A stretch of DNA of 64,000 nucleotides, taken from positions 79,134,050 to 79,198,049 of the forward strand of contig CM045729.1 in assembly GCA_024760905.1 (NCBI GenBank), written 5' to 3'. Positions 32,695-43,809 of the stretch are shown here, one piece after another. Position 1 is the first letter of the stretch, and every line of letters starts with the position of its first letter. Under the pieces are notes generated by a model. The model searched no databases and was not told the DNA's origin. It saw only the letters and a program-made list of their open reading frames with translations. Position numbers and translations under genes: made by a program. The stretch comes from Plotosus lineatus. Taxonomy: Eukaryota; Chordata; Actinopteri; Siluriformes; Plotosidae.

Positions 32695-34636
32695 TATTCT
32701 TATTCTTTTCCTTTCGGCTTTTCCCTTCAATGGTCTTCTTCTCGTATGGCTCATCAACTTTATCCCTCTGTAGTTGCCACAACTCTGCACATCTCCCTTG
32801 TTCTTAAAAATGGGCACCAGCACACTTCTCCTCCATTCCTCTGGCATCCTCTCACTCTCTAAGACCTTGTTGAATGTTCTTGTCAGGAAATCTACTGCTT
32901 CCTCTCCTAGACACTTCCATACCTCCACCAATATGCCATCAGAACCAACTGCCTTTCCACTCTTCAATGCCCTCCTCACTTCACCCTTTCTAATCTTTGC
33001 TACTTCCTGGTCCTCAACAGTCACCTCTTCTATTCTTTTTTCTCTCTCATTTTCCTCATTCATCAGCTCTTCAAAGTACTCTTTCCATCTTCCCAGCACA
33101 CTTCTGTCATCAGTCAATACATTTCCCTCTCTCTCCTTAATCACTCTAACTTGCCGCACATCCTTCTCATCTCTATTTCTCTGCTGTGCCAACCTGTGTA
33201 AATCATTTTCCTCCTCTTTACTTTCCAACCGAGCATACAAGTCATCATACTCCCTCCGTTTGGCCTTTGACATCGCTACCTTCGCCTTACTCTGTGTCTC
33301 CCTGTACTCCTGTTTGCTCTCTTCGGTCCTCTCTATGTCCCACTTCTTCTAAGCTAACCTCTTCTTTTGTACACTCTCCTGCACTTCCTCATTCCACCAC
33401 CAAGTCTCCTTATCTCCTCTCCTTCCAGATGACACACCAAGTATTCTCCTGTCTCCCTGATCACATTAGCTGTAGTTGTCCAGTCATTTGGAAGCACTTC
33501 CTGACCATCCAAAGCCTGTTTCAACTCCTCCTTGAAGACAACACAACACTCCTCCCTTTTCAGTTTCCACCACTTTGTCTTCTGTTCTGCCTTTGCCTTC
33601 TTCACCTTCCTCACCATCAGTGTCATCCTGCACACCACCATCCTATGCTGTTTGGCAACACGCTCATCTACTACTACTTTGCAGTCACTGACGTCCTTCA
33701 AATTACATTGCCTGCACAAGATGTAGTCCACCTGTGTGCTCCTACCTCCACTTTCATAAGTCACTCTATGCTCCTCTCTCTTCTGGAAGAAAGTATTTAC
33801 CACAGCCATTTCCATCCTTTTTGCAAAATCTACCAACATGTGTCCTTCTGCATTCCTGTCCTGGATACCAAACCGGCCCATCACTTCCTCGTCCCCTCTG
33901 TTTCCTGCATCAACATGTCCATTGAAGTCTGCCCCAATGAATGACTACTCTTTCATCTTTGGGGGTATTCTGCATCACTTCATCTAACTCACTCCAGAAT
34001 CTCTCCTTCTCTTCTAGCTCACATCCTGCCTGTGGGGCATAAGCACTAACAACATTGAACATCACACCTTCAATTTCTCACTTGAGACTCATCACTCTGT
34101 CTGACACTCTTTTCACTTCTAGAACATTCCTGACAAACTCCTCCTTCAAGATGACTCCTACTCCATTTCTCTTTCTATCCACACCATGAAAAAACAGCTT
34201 AAACCTGCTCCTAAGCATCTAGCCTTGGTACCTTTCCATCTGGTCTCCTGAACACACAGTATGTCCACCTTCCTCCTCTGCATCATGTCAGCCAGCTCTC
34301 TACCTTTTCCTGTCATAGTTCCAACATTCAAAGTCCCTACTTTCAGTTCTCGACTCCTGCCTTTCCTCTTCTCTCTCCCGCCTCTCCTCCTTCGACGTCT
34401 TCGACCAACAGTAGTCCAATTTCCACCAGCACCCTGTTGGTTAACAGCACTGATGGCGGTCATTGTTAACCCGGGCCTCGACCGATCCGGTATGAATTTT
34501 CTTGATCGGACTTGCATGTTTTATTTGGCATTTGTTTTATGCCGGATGCCCTTCCTGACGCAACCCTCTTCATTTATCCGGGCTTGGGACCGGCATGAGG
34601 GAGAGACACTGGCTTGTGCCCCTCCCTCACGGCTGC
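32695..34636 (-). mobile_element. RTE-type LINE, copy 3, internally deleted
   Basis: The minus-strand 5' end is on the right, with the 5' UTR block 'ccggatgcccttcctgacgc' near 34542-34561 and 'ccctccctcacggctgc' near 34622. The left end has the normal 3' terminus 'cctttcggcttttccctt' (32710-32727). Immediately inside it the sequence jumps to the mid-RT region ('atggctcatcaactttatcc'), so the RT active site and C-terminal third, roughly 1.2 kb, are missing. Both LINE ends are kept, the same joining principle seen in SINE-A. Confidence 0.88.
32740..34517 (-). pseudogene. RTE LINE protein remnant, copy 3
   Basis: The N-terminal frame (34517-34158) gives [20 protein letters not shown], an arginine-rich stretch and [13 protein letters not shown] (endonuclease glutamate motif). 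The frame 33884-33354 gives STQVDYILCRQCNLKDVSDC. The frame 33273-32740 gives linker and early RT, including SGKAVGSDGILVEVWK, and ends at NYRGIKLMSHT, where the internal deletion begins. There is no FADD active site, so it could not reverse transcribe. Confidence 0.85.
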
Positions 34637-34642
34637 ATTTTA

Positions 34643-34682
<40 letters not shown>

Positions 34683-34902
34683 TATATATACATATACATA
34701 TATATATCTATATATACATATACATATATATATATCTATATATACATATATATATCTATACATACATATATATATATATATACATATACATATACATACA
34801 TATACATATACATATATATATATATATATTTATATACATACATACATACACACACCCACATACATTATATACACACACAATATATATATAATATATATAC
34901 AC
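34637..34902. repeat. (TA)n/(CATA)n microsatellite
   Basis: About 265 bases of alternating TA with CATA and CTATA units. The long Y/I frames are repeat artefacts. Confidence 0.97.
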
Positions 34903-35110
34903 CGGGGATTTAGCTCAGTTGGTCGAGCGTCCGCTTTATCCTCCAGAAGGTCGGAGTTCGAATCTGGCCGCGTCATACCATGAGACATTAAAATTTAGGA
35001 GTTGTTGCTTCCTGCTTGGCACTCAGCATCAAGAGGATAGAACAATGCAAAAACTGGTGTTGTACAGTGGCAACGGGTGCCGGGAGCGCTGGGGTCTCAT
35101 GTGCATTGAG
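34903..35110 (+). mobile_element. SINE-B (tRNA-headed SINE), head and body
   Basis: The head 'ggggatttagctcagttggt' carries a perfect A box (TAGCTCAGTTGG), and 'agttcgaatctgg' is a good B box. The acceptor-stem ends do not pair, so it is not a tRNA gene. The body 'gagttgttgcttcctgcttg' recurs at 45540-45565, where a full 3' end is seen. The right limit is approximate. Confidence 0.82.
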
Positions 35111-35463
35111 CATGCACGTGCAGTGTTCACGTTTGCGTGCGTCCTTGCGTCCCTGACGCATGAAAATCCGTAGGGACGCATGGTGTCAAACCAATGTGCG
35201 TCCGCCGGACTCATTAATATTTTTCATCAATTTATGTAACATTGTCCCAAAACAGAAATATTTGCCAAAATATCTTGCGAAATCGGTCGATGCTTTGACA
35301 ATACCGCCATATTTGTTTACCTTTCCGAAAAGTAGTTTTGCCTTCTGCGCTTTCGAGATATCGAATCGGGATCCTCTCGCGAGATTTCGCCTGCTCACGT
35401 GATTTCGTCTGCTCGCCAGTGTTCATTCATTTCCGCTAGTTCTCGAGTGTTTAACGTGCAAAC
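35111..35463 (+). promoter_or_regulatory. CpG-rich promoter-like region
   Basis: CpG dinucleotides are unusually frequent for this window between about 35160 and 35470. The palindrome TCTCGCGAGA at 35375-35384 is a known core-promoter element of many TATA-less vertebrate genes, and a CACGTG E-box lies at 35395-35400. The region leads directly into the ATG at 35464. Promoter function is an inference from these motifs and the position. Confidence 0.45.
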
Positions 35464-35836
35464 ATGCCTCCGAAAAAGTATTCAAAGTCGAAAATCAGCG
35501 TAGATTAAGCAATTTTTTCTCAATGAACAAAGATTCAAACAGGGATAAAGAGAATGTCTTTGATGAAGAGGAAAATTGCGAAGACAAGCCACTAAAAAGC
35601 GATCGCTTCAGCAACACTGGCTCAAACTTTACACGTGGTTGCGATATGTAGAGAACGACAACGACGAGGATTTTATGTACTGTAGTGTATGCACGGAACA
35701 CAACAAAGTTAATGGCATGAACAAAGTGACTAAAAATCGCAATTTTCAGAACACAACCTTATCGAGACATGCGGATCTCAGTGCTCACAAATTAGCAATG
35801 GATATACCGAAGTTACAGCAGGATCGGAAAAATTAC
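35464..35836 (+). pseudogene. First exon of a TTF/BED-like zinc-finger (hAT-type) gene, frameshifted
   Basis: ATG at 35464 reads MPPKKYSKSK and then hits a stop. Moving to the next frame gives LSNFFSMNKDSNRDKENVFD, and a further shift near 35590 gives KKRSLQQHWLKLYTWLRYVE. The last part (to about 35836) has the pattern W-L-x-Y, YCSVC, NRNF and LSRHADLSAH, a C2H2 finger of the TTF-type/BED class at the N-terminus of hAT transposases and domesticated relatives. A GTAAGT splice donor follows at 35837-35842, overlapped by another at 35841. Two single-base shifts make it a pseudogene or a badly assembled exon. No later exon is seen. Confidence 0.6.
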
Positions 35837-35869
35837 GTAAGTAAGTGTGAAGTGTGATCTATTTGAAGT

Positions 35870-37179
35870 TCTATACATTTTCGGGCGAATCTTTTCCGTT
35901 ATTTGACAGGACTCATTACTATTGCATTTGGACTCATACTTTCCCAACCTGCGAGTCCCTGGGACTCATAACTTTCTTGAGCAAAAATGAACACTGCACG
36001 TGTATGAAATTGCGCTATATAAGCATCCACAATAATAACAATTATATATATATTTGTGTGTGTGTATGTATACTATGTATAACTACACTAGATAAGTGGT
36101 GTTGTATCGGTCATGTCACCGAGAAGCTTTAAAAAGGTGCACATCTCTGAAATAGTTACGGACAAGTTTTGATAGCTTTGACAAAGCATATTGAAGCATA
36201 GGTCCATGAAAATACCAAGAAACACACCCTGTCCTTTTATCTGCTGAGGTAACAATTCATCAAACTGATAGGATGTAGTTTCTAAAGTTTGATAGAACGA
36301 AAAGGAACAGAAATGAGACGTCCTAAAAACAGTCATCAAACCATCAATGCAAAAGCAAAGACGTCACGCCAGCCGCAAATAGTCACCATCAAGACAGTCT
36401 CTGTTTGATGCAGTACAAGTTAATGTCTTAGAACCACTAAGAGGGGGAAACAAAACAATCACCATATCTCACAGTGCGTTCTCACACCAAGAACTGACAT
36501 ACAAGTACGAAAAGATTTGACAGCAAAGCAAGACCAACACACATTCCCGGCGGGCCATTATAATAGAGTGCAGCACCATCAGGAGATCATGGAGGTTACT
36601 GTGAAATGAACTTCATCCTGACAGACACTGGCTATGAATAATAACATACATAATGCCTCTCTCAATATGCTTTTCATGTCTAGAAGAGTAGCTATAGCGC
36701 AATAAGCAATCTGAAATCATCTTCAATATAAAGGTATTTGACGAACAATTCTCATCTCCCGACAGACAGTTCAATATTGAACTATAATATACTATAGGGG
36801 ATGTGAGGGGACCAACATCAACCATATTCTGTTTGCTTTTTCAAGCCTCTGCTGTCACCAAAGATCACGTCAGGGTCTGATTAAATATGAAATCAAACAC
36901 AACATAGATGTTATAGGAAAATAATCAACCCTGGGCTCATGTGATCCAGCCAAGTGCCAAGTAAAAATACAGTACCATGTCCAAGTTTAACATTTTTAAA
37001 CATCTGCCTCATTTGAAAAATCTACATAATGAAATCTGATTGGTCGGGCCATGCATATGGTCAACTGATCATCAACCATGTTTTTTTTTTTAATCTTACC
37101 CACATTCTCATTTGCAATAAATATATCAGAAAAAAAAAAACATCTTTTTTTGTTCTCATTATTTGTAAAGTCTGCAATG
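35870..37179. other. Unassigned intergenic sequence
   Basis: Three copies of 'ggactcat' occur between 35910 and 35970, downstream of the broken exon, and one occurs upstream at 35208. A short TG/TA repeat is at 36040-36076. Nothing else is recognised. Confidence 0.45.
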
Positions 37180-37608
37180 CAGTGAACCCTCACTTTCCAC
37201 GATTAATGGGGACCCATCGCAAACGCCGAATTGCCATGAGGTAGGATCGATCCCTCTGACTAACATACGTACATGTATATGCGTATATAATATCAATAAA
37301 TACATATTCAATGCTATAAATTGTTCTAATAACAATTAAATATTCAAAAGTAATGCATAAGATGTAAATAAAATATAAATACACACACATACAGATGCAT
37401 ATTACATAAACATATAAGTAGTTTTGTTGGGGGGTTTTGGGTTAGGTTTTTTTGGGGGGGGGAATATTTGGGTTTGTTTTTTGCATAATTGGCCTTGTTT
37501 TGGGGCATTTTCCTTAACTTTTTTCCTATTTTTCGATGAATATTTTTGAAAAACCCACAATGCACTGAAGTCGCAGAAACTGAAGCATAAAGTACCATTG
37601 GATCACTG
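37180..37608. mobile_element. Tigger-type MITE
   Basis: The left terminus 'cagtgaaccctcactttcc' with 'attaatggggaccc' and the right terminus 'accattggatcactg' followed by TA are typical of the Tigger group, although the arms have diverged. The interior is AT-rich with a G-run at 37454-37462 and no coding frame. Confidence 0.65.
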
Positions 37609-37637
37609 TATAGTGGCCTTATTAGGATCTCATATTA

Positions 37638-37660
37638 TAATATATATATATATATATATA
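37638..37660. repeat. (TA)n microsatellite
   Basis: Short TA tract at the truncated 5' end of a SINE-A copy. Confidence 0.9.
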
Positions 37661-37885
37661 TCCCAGTGCAGCTAACTGGGTTATCTAAGGCGGGCCATGT
37701 CTCTCACTGTCTATGGTGAGAGGCATGTAAAAGAACCATTGCTGACTTTCGTAGAGTAGCTGCAAAGCCGTTGGCGTGTTTCTGTCCCTTGCTAAAGGGT
37801 TGTGACAGGAAGCGCATCCGACGTAAAAACCTATGCCAAATCAAATGTGCGAATCTCCGAGAAAGGGAAAAAGCCGAAAGAGAAG

Positions 37886-37887
<2 letters not shown>
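37661..37887 (+). mobile_element. SINE-A, tail type 1, 5'-truncated
   Basis: It begins in the body 'cccagtgcagctaactggg'. It continues through the LINE-5'UTR-like block ('gttgtgacaggaagcgcatc', 'atgccaaatcaaatgtgcga') to the 3' end 'gaaagggaaaaagccgaaag'. The short '3' tail' part is partly deleted at the junction. Confidence 0.88.

Positions 37888-37921
<34 letters not shown>
37888..37921. repeat. (TA)n microsatellite
   Basis: TA tract directly after the SINE-A 3' end. Confidence 0.93.
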
Positions 37922-37924
<3 letters not shown>

Positions 37925-38714
37925 TCGTTTAGACTAAAAGCCCCATCATTGTCATGTTTTTCTCACTCGGAGTGCCCAGCAGCTCTAAGCGCGACAGCAT
38001 AATGTTCATAAGCAATTATGGAAGTATAAATAAATGAGGAAGATTGTGGAATTATTTTGGTTTCCATCATGTCTCCTTTGCCCTGATCAGACTGTCACGA
38101 TTACAGTTCCTTGGTTTTATTTACCACTTAAACCACGTTCGAAACACACAGAAGGACTGGTGATGAAATGGGTGTCATAAGCTTTATGGCAACATAACAT
38201 TGTGTTTCTCGTTTGTACAATATATAAACTATATGCTCTATCAGGCATCACCATGGCAAATCGACGATGGGATTGGCAGTAAATTTAAGCTGATTAGACC
38301 GAATGCAATAGTCTATTTCAGGTCACTCCTGTACTGAGGTTGAGCTTAATGAAACAAAGTAGTTTGTATCCTGGTGATGTCGCTGCTATTCCAAGACTGC
38401 GAACCATGTGACTAAAACTAGTCATGCTTTCTCTCCACTGTCAATTATAGCAACTATGAAATCCTGGATGTCTCTGAGCTTATTCAGCATGAATGTCCTG
38501 TGAGGCTAACATGAGCAGCAATTCAAAAAGATGAAATAGTTGGCTTCCTGTAACACAGAACAAACAAGTTCATCTTCAATAAATAAAACAATGCCACTAA
38601 GAAGCAGAGAAACACGCCTGCATAGTACAGCCAACTGCATTGAAGCTACTCAATAAGGAAACAGCCTTAATAAAGTTAACGACAAAGTCAATGTCGAAAA
38701 TATTCAAATAGGTT
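37922..38714. other. Single-copy-looking intergenic DNA
   Basis: No repeat recognised. Composition is even, without simple runs. No coding frame of note. Confidence 0.4.
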
Positions 38715-38935
38715 GTCATTTATTTTCTATGCCAATTTAACCTCATTAGGGTCGTGGGGAAGCTGGCTCACATCTCAGCTGACTCCGGGTTAAGACAGGG
38801 TACACCCTGTACTGTGGGAGGACACCCATGCAGCCACAGAGAGAACATGTGGACAGAAATTCACTTTGGAATTGAACCAAAGCCTTCTTGCTGTGAGGTG
38901 GATGTGCTAACCACTGTGTCATCCAAATAGTTTAA
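38715..38935 (-). mobile_element. SINE-C, internally deleted
   Basis: Tail 'acctcattagggtcgtgggg', block 'gactccgggttaagacag', a shortened centre 'ctgtgggaggacacccatg' and the head region 'ctaaccactgtgtcatcc'. Confidence 0.72.
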
Positions 38936-39354
38936 ATCCCAATGGAAATGCTGGTCTTAAATGTCTCAGTGAGTCTTTATATGGTTAAAAAAAATAATAA
39001 GTAAATGGCAGGTGGACGTCCCCCTGGGGAATGCTAGTGTAGGAGAAACAATGATAAATGTCAGCAGGGGCTTCTGAGAAAACTGGAACTCTCAGCAGCA
39101 AAGCAGGTCAATAGGCTCTCACTAGTGCGCTCTGGAAAATGGGACTGCCCTACACAAAAGCTGCAGCTGCTAGAACAAAAGTTGCTTCGCAAACAATTTG
39201 ATAACTTTTAAACATTGTTATAATAAAAATAAAACAACAACTACGTTTGGAAGTGGAGCTGAATTGCTGCAGGGGGTCGAAGGAAAACAAAAAATTGAAG
39301 CTGTAAGCATATTTACGGCCTTACTCTGATAATCCTTACGCTACTATATCTTCT
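38936..39354. other. Unassigned intergenic sequence
   Basis: No recognised feature. Confidence 0.4.
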
Positions 39355-39530
39355 TGAAAGTTTGCAAACTCTAAAATTTTTTATATGTCTGAATAAATAC
39401 AAGTTAAGACACCATCTGATTTTCACAGAAGTCCAAATAAAAAAAGTAGAATAAAAAATCCAGTTAAAAGAATTTAATGAAAACATCTTTGGTCATTTAT
39501 TTGTTGAAAAAAAAAACGATCTAATATTCA
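39355..39530. mobile_element. Tc1-like terminal fragment
   Basis: The sequence 'cttgaaagtttgcaaact' through 'gatctaatattcagag' resembles the terminal region of a fish Tc1-like family also seen, in reverse, at 44400-44565. Truncated; it runs straight into an RTE fragment. Confidence 0.6.
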
Positions 39531-39880
39531 GAGATGAAAATGTTGAGGTTCTCTTTGGGAGTAACGAGAATGGATAGGATCAGGAATGAGTACATCATCA
39601 GGACAGCACATGTAAGAGGTTTTGGAGACAAAGTCAGAGAGGCTAGATTGAGATGGTTTGGACATGTACACAAGAGGGATAGTGAATACATTGGTAGTAG
39701 GATGCTGAGGTTGGAACTACCAGGCAGAAGGCCTAGAGGAAGACCAAAGAGAAGATTTATGGATGTGGTGAAGGAGGACATGAAGTTAGTTGACGTAAGA
39801 GAAGATGATGGAGAGGAAGGGTGAAATGGAGGCAGATGATTTGCTGTGGCAACCCGACCCTGAAGGGAGCAGCTGAAGTA
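39531..39880 (+). mobile_element. RTE-type LINE 3' fragment
   Basis: 5'-truncated copy. An open frame at 39534-39824 encodes MLRFSLGVTRMDRIRNEY, RWFGHVHKRDSEYIG and the basic [14 protein letters not shown] motif of the C-terminal region. The 3' terminus is altered ('aacccgaccctgaaggg'). Confidence 0.88.
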
Positions 39881-40399
39881 CAGTACAGGTACATCTAGGA
39901 TCAGCAGTCAATTTGAATGTGGCAATAGGGACAGGCCAATCAATAGGCTTACAGTGAGGAATTGAATGGGTGCCCTGCTTTATTTGAGTAACAACGATCC
40001 ATCATAGTCTGATCTTCGCAACATGTGGTTATGGAAGAAGTACATCATTGCACAAACACTAGATTTCTTTAAAAATTGTTCTAGAAGGTCTCCAGGCTAA
40101 AAAGAGTCTAAATTCAGCCATAAATTCAACAGACAGACAGCTGGATTAAATTTAGGACCATCATCACTCTCTTCCAGAGCCAACCGACAAGATCATGTCC
40201 AGATCACTTCAAGAGTAAGACATGTAATAGTCTATAAGGTCTCAAAGGAATCCAGTAGAACATCGAGTCCTAAAGGCCTTTCTCACATTGGCTGACCTTC
40301 ATGCTCATAAAGTTCACTACCAGGAAAACACTGAACAACAATAATGTACAGTCTGGGATGCTTGCATGGAGAAAGCCGCTCCAAACCCAAAATGTTTTT
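39881..40399. other. Unassigned intergenic sequence
   Basis: No recognised feature. Confidence 0.4.
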
Positions 40400-42358
40400 T
40401 ATAAGATAAGATAAGATAAGATAAGATAAGATACAGCTTTATTAATCTCACAATGGAGAAATTCACTGTTACAGGCTCTTGAGGTACTATCAGTAGGGGG
40501 TGCAAAAATAGATACAAGTACAAACATACACACACATATATATTATATAAGTAAATAAATAAATAGATACATAAATAGTATAAATTACTAAACAATAAAA
40601 GAAAAGAAAAGAATGGAGCAACTTTATAGACTGGCCTATATTAAAGTGTAATGTATCTGAGTGCAGAGTAGATGGGTTGATATGGTTCACAGTCAGTGGG
40701 GTAGATGTGGTTGATTAAAGTACACGGGGGTTTTTATTGCACATAACCGGTATTTTCACAGACAGTTACAAAGTGGCGTTGTACAGTCTGACAGCGGTGG
40801 GAATGAACGACCTGCGGTAGCGCTCCCTCCTGCACTGAGGATGCCTCAGTCGTACACTGAAGGAGCTGCTTAGCTCCTCGACAGTCTGGTGCAGTGGGTG
40901 AGAGCTGTTGGACAGGATGGATGTGAGCTTTGCTACCATCCTCCTCTCACTCACCTCCTCCACAGAGTCCAGTGGGCAGCCGAGGACAGAGCTGGCCCTC
41001 CTGACCAGCTTGTTCAGTCTCTTTCTGTCCCGCTCTGTGCTGCCCGGGGCCCAGCAGATGGCAGCGTAGAGGATTGCAGAGGCTACCACAGAGTCATAAA
41101 ATGTCCTGAGCAGAGGTCTGCATATGCCGAAGGACCTGAGTCTCCTCAGAAGGTGGAGGCGACTCTGGCCCTTCTTGTACAGGGCGTTGGTGTTGTGGGA
41201 CCAGTCCAGTTTATTGTTAAGGTGAACACCCAGGTACTTGAAACTGTCCACTGTCTCAATGTCCTGTCCCTGGATGTTCACTAGTAAATGTGTGTGTGTT
41301 TGAGTGCTTCTCCTGAAGTCGACCACCATCTCCTTCGTCTTCCTAGTGTTCAAGCACAGGTGGTTGCGCCACACCAGTCCACGAAGTCGACGATGACCGA
41401 CCGTACTCCAGCTCGTTCCCCTCTGACACACGGCCCACGATGGCGGAGTCGTCCGAGAACTTCTGGAGGTGGCAGCTGTTTGTGTTATATATGAAGTCCG
41501 AGGTATAGATGTTAAAAGGAAGGGTGAGAGGACGGTGCCCTGCGGTGCCCCGTGCTACAGACTACCACCTTTGACTTACAGCCACAGCAGCCGCACGCAC
41601 TGTGGACGGTTAGTAAGGTAGTCAATAATCCAGGCAGCAAGATGCCCGTCCACTCCCACGTCCTCCAGCTTCCCCGCAGGCGCCGCTGGCCTGATGGTGT
41701 TGAAGGCGCTGGAGAAGTCAAAGAACATGACCCTCACAGCGCTGCCGGGCGATCTCCAGGTGGGTGAGTGCCCGCTGCAGAAGGTAGATGACGGCGTCTT
41801 CTACTCCGATGTTGGGCCTGTAGGCAAACTGCAGCGGGTCTAGGGTGGGGCTCACCATAGAGCGGAGGTGTTCAAGGAGGAGCCTTTCCATGATCTTAAT
41901 CAGGTGGGAGGTCAGGGCGACAGGTCTGTAGTGGGCTGGTTCCTTCGCTTGTGCTGTTTTGGGAACCGGAACCACACAGGAGGTCTTCCAGAGGACTGGA
42001 ACCTTCTCCAGGCTGAGGCTCAGGTTGTACAGGTAGCATAGTACCACACAGAGCTGGTCTGCGCAGGTCCTCAGCAGCCTGGGACTGATGCCATCAGGTC
42101 CTTCAGATTTCCTCTGATTTAGTCGCCTCAGCTGTCTCCTCACCTGGTCTGATGTGAGGGAGAGGGGGCTGGGGTGGGCTGCAGAGGGAGGGGATGTGTC
42201 TGTCGGGCTGTAGCAGTCAAGTGAAGTTGGCCTGGGGAGGGGAGGTGTCAGCTGGTCTGGAGACGTGTGAAGAGGGGAGGGGAATGGGGAGGGGTGCAGA
42301 GGGGGAGGGGGGAGAATCAAACCTGTTGAAGTAGCAGTTTAGTTCATCCGCCCAGCGC
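40400..42358 (-). mobile_element. Rex1/Babar-like (CR1/L2-group) LINE, 5'-truncated
   Basis: The 3' terminus is on the left: (AAGAT)n repeats at about 40402-40431 followed by 'acagctttattaatctcaca'. The 3' UTR reaches about 40745, then the RT gene runs in the minus direction to about 42358. The (TATCT)n-type terminus and the protein motifs fit the Rex1/Babar lineage as I know it. Confidence 0.82.
40766..42358 (-). pseudogene. Rex1-like reverse transcriptase (frameshifted)
   Basis: The N-terminal RT part (42320-41718) reads LNQRKSEGPDGISPRLLRTC, WKTSCVVPVPKTAQAKEPAH and YRPVALTSHLIKIMERLLLE. The active site region on the next frames gives a KFSDDSAIVG-type motif near 41450. The C-terminal part (41431-40766) has NHLCLNTRKTKEMVVDFRRS, YLGVHLNNKLDWSHNT, SVLGCPLDSVEEVSERRMVA and ends RYRRSFIPTAVRLYN. 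The frame changes between 41718 and 41431. The endonuclease domain is missing. Confidence 0.83.
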
Positions 42359-43180
42359 TAATAACTGCGTCTAATAACTGCCCATGTGTACTGCGAGCAA
42401 AATCGTAGATCAAACTTACCAATTTTATTCAATCAGCCTCTGTAACAGTAAAATGAGGCGTTCACTGGCTGTTGAGTTTACACAGTATTTCAAGACCCCC
42501 TACCACTGGGGAATGTCTATAATGTTCATCAGTAACAACACATTTGATCATTCTGCTGTGCTTTAAAAAACAGGAAAATATTTTGCTGTGTTCTCTTGGT
42601 AAATGTCCAACAACCGATGAACCATTAGAAACTGCTACAGCAAAACTATGGGATGCTCTGAATGAATGGAGCGATGAGCCAGCTATGGACCTATCAGAAA
42701 GTGATGACAAGTATTTTTCACCCGATTCTCCTGCTCACTAACTTCGTAAATTTAAGCACGTTCCTGGCCATGTGCTTTTGTTTATGTTCGTGTTGATTGG
42801 TTCAACGTGTCATGTGCTAAGGTTGACATTCGTGTTGATTGGCTCGATTTTACTTCTGGGAAAATGTTTAAAGGAACAGCAACGGGAGGGAAAAGTAAGG
42901 GGTCTTTTTTAAAAAAAAATTATGCTGTTTTCTGTTTATTTTCAGCTTTCATGTAAGTAGTTTGGTTGATACCACAAAATGAATAACACAAATACCAGAA
43001 AAACTCTTTTATTATTCTGTTATTATTCATGTTTTCCACCTCGATGGTAATAAGCACTTACCGTTCCACTCTGCTGGTAACATTTTAATAAGCGGCCACC
43101 CACTCCACTTTTTATAGCGCCCTGGGCGCTTATCACCTCGAATATGGTATTACAACAAAATTATTAAAAAAAAAATTATT
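42359..43180. mobile_element. Probable DNA-transposon relic, class uncertain
   Basis: The left part has repeated 'taataactgc' words and the right part 'gcgccctgggcgcttatca' with 'aataagcggccaccc'. These hint at terminal repeats containing AATAAGCGCCC-like units. A short plus-strand frame (42544-42741) ends in an acidic ESDDKYFSPDSP tract, like the C-termini of some pogo-type transposases. The link is weak, and I do not assign a family. Confidence 0.3.
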
Positions 43181-43189
43181 TTCAAAGTT

Positions 43190-43800
43190 TCTCCAGGTAC
43201 TCTGGTTTCCTCCCACATTCCATTAGAGCAGGAGTGTCAAACGCATTTTCACTGAGGGCACTACACTAAATTTAATAGTATATGAGGGCCAAAAAAGAAA
43301 AAAAAAAAAAAAAAAAATCACTGAACATCTGTTCTAAAAATCAACCATGAAATCAATCACAAAGTAATAGATTTAAATTTAGAATTTTAACCTCTTTTCC
43401 TCTTTACTCACATTTTCTGACAAAGCTTAACAGCGATAAGGAAGCATGCAATCTTTTTTGAGTCATGAAGGACTAGCATTTTACTTGAAAAATGCTGCTG
43501 CTCCCACCTAGTAGAATGGATGATGGATGGAAAGCATGATTAATTATGTTTTATGGTAATGGTTGATGCTATGGATGTACGATAATCATAATCTTTGAAA
43601 ACTCATACGGGACACATTAAAATGAGCTGGTGGGCCGGATTTGGCCTGCAGGCCTTGAGTTTGACACCTGTGCATTAGACTAATTGCTATAAGACATATA
43701 TAACAGACGAACTGCCCCTAGGACATAAGTGTGAATGTACAATGGTCTGGCTAGCTGTTCAGGGTGTGACGCTCTTTAGCCTGGTGTCAGCTGAAAAATG
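43190..43800 (+). mobile_element. SINE-C relic split by a hAT MITE
   Basis: 'ccaggtactctggtttcctc' (43194-43213) is SINE-C core on the plus strand. 'gtgtgaatgtacaatggtc' and 'gttcagggtgtgacgc' (43730-43775) continue its 3' half. The hAT element at 43229-43672 lies between them. Confidence 0.65.
43229..43672. mobile_element. hAT-type MITE with 8 bp TSD
   Basis: The left end is 'caggagtgtcaaacgc' and the right end 'gagtttgacacctgtg'. The flanks are CATTAGAG (43221-43228) and CATTAGAC (43673-43680), an 8 bp duplication with one mismatch. The arms have the 'gggcc' rich subterminal text usual in fish hAT MITEs. A poly-A tract at about 43294-43317 lies inside. No transposase. Confidence 0.85.
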
Positions 43801-43809
43801 TTCACCTTT

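Noticed and set aside
34903..34976. tRNA gene
   Set aside because: The A and B boxes are good, but the acceptor-stem ends do not pair and a SINE body follows that recurs at 45540; it is a SINE head.
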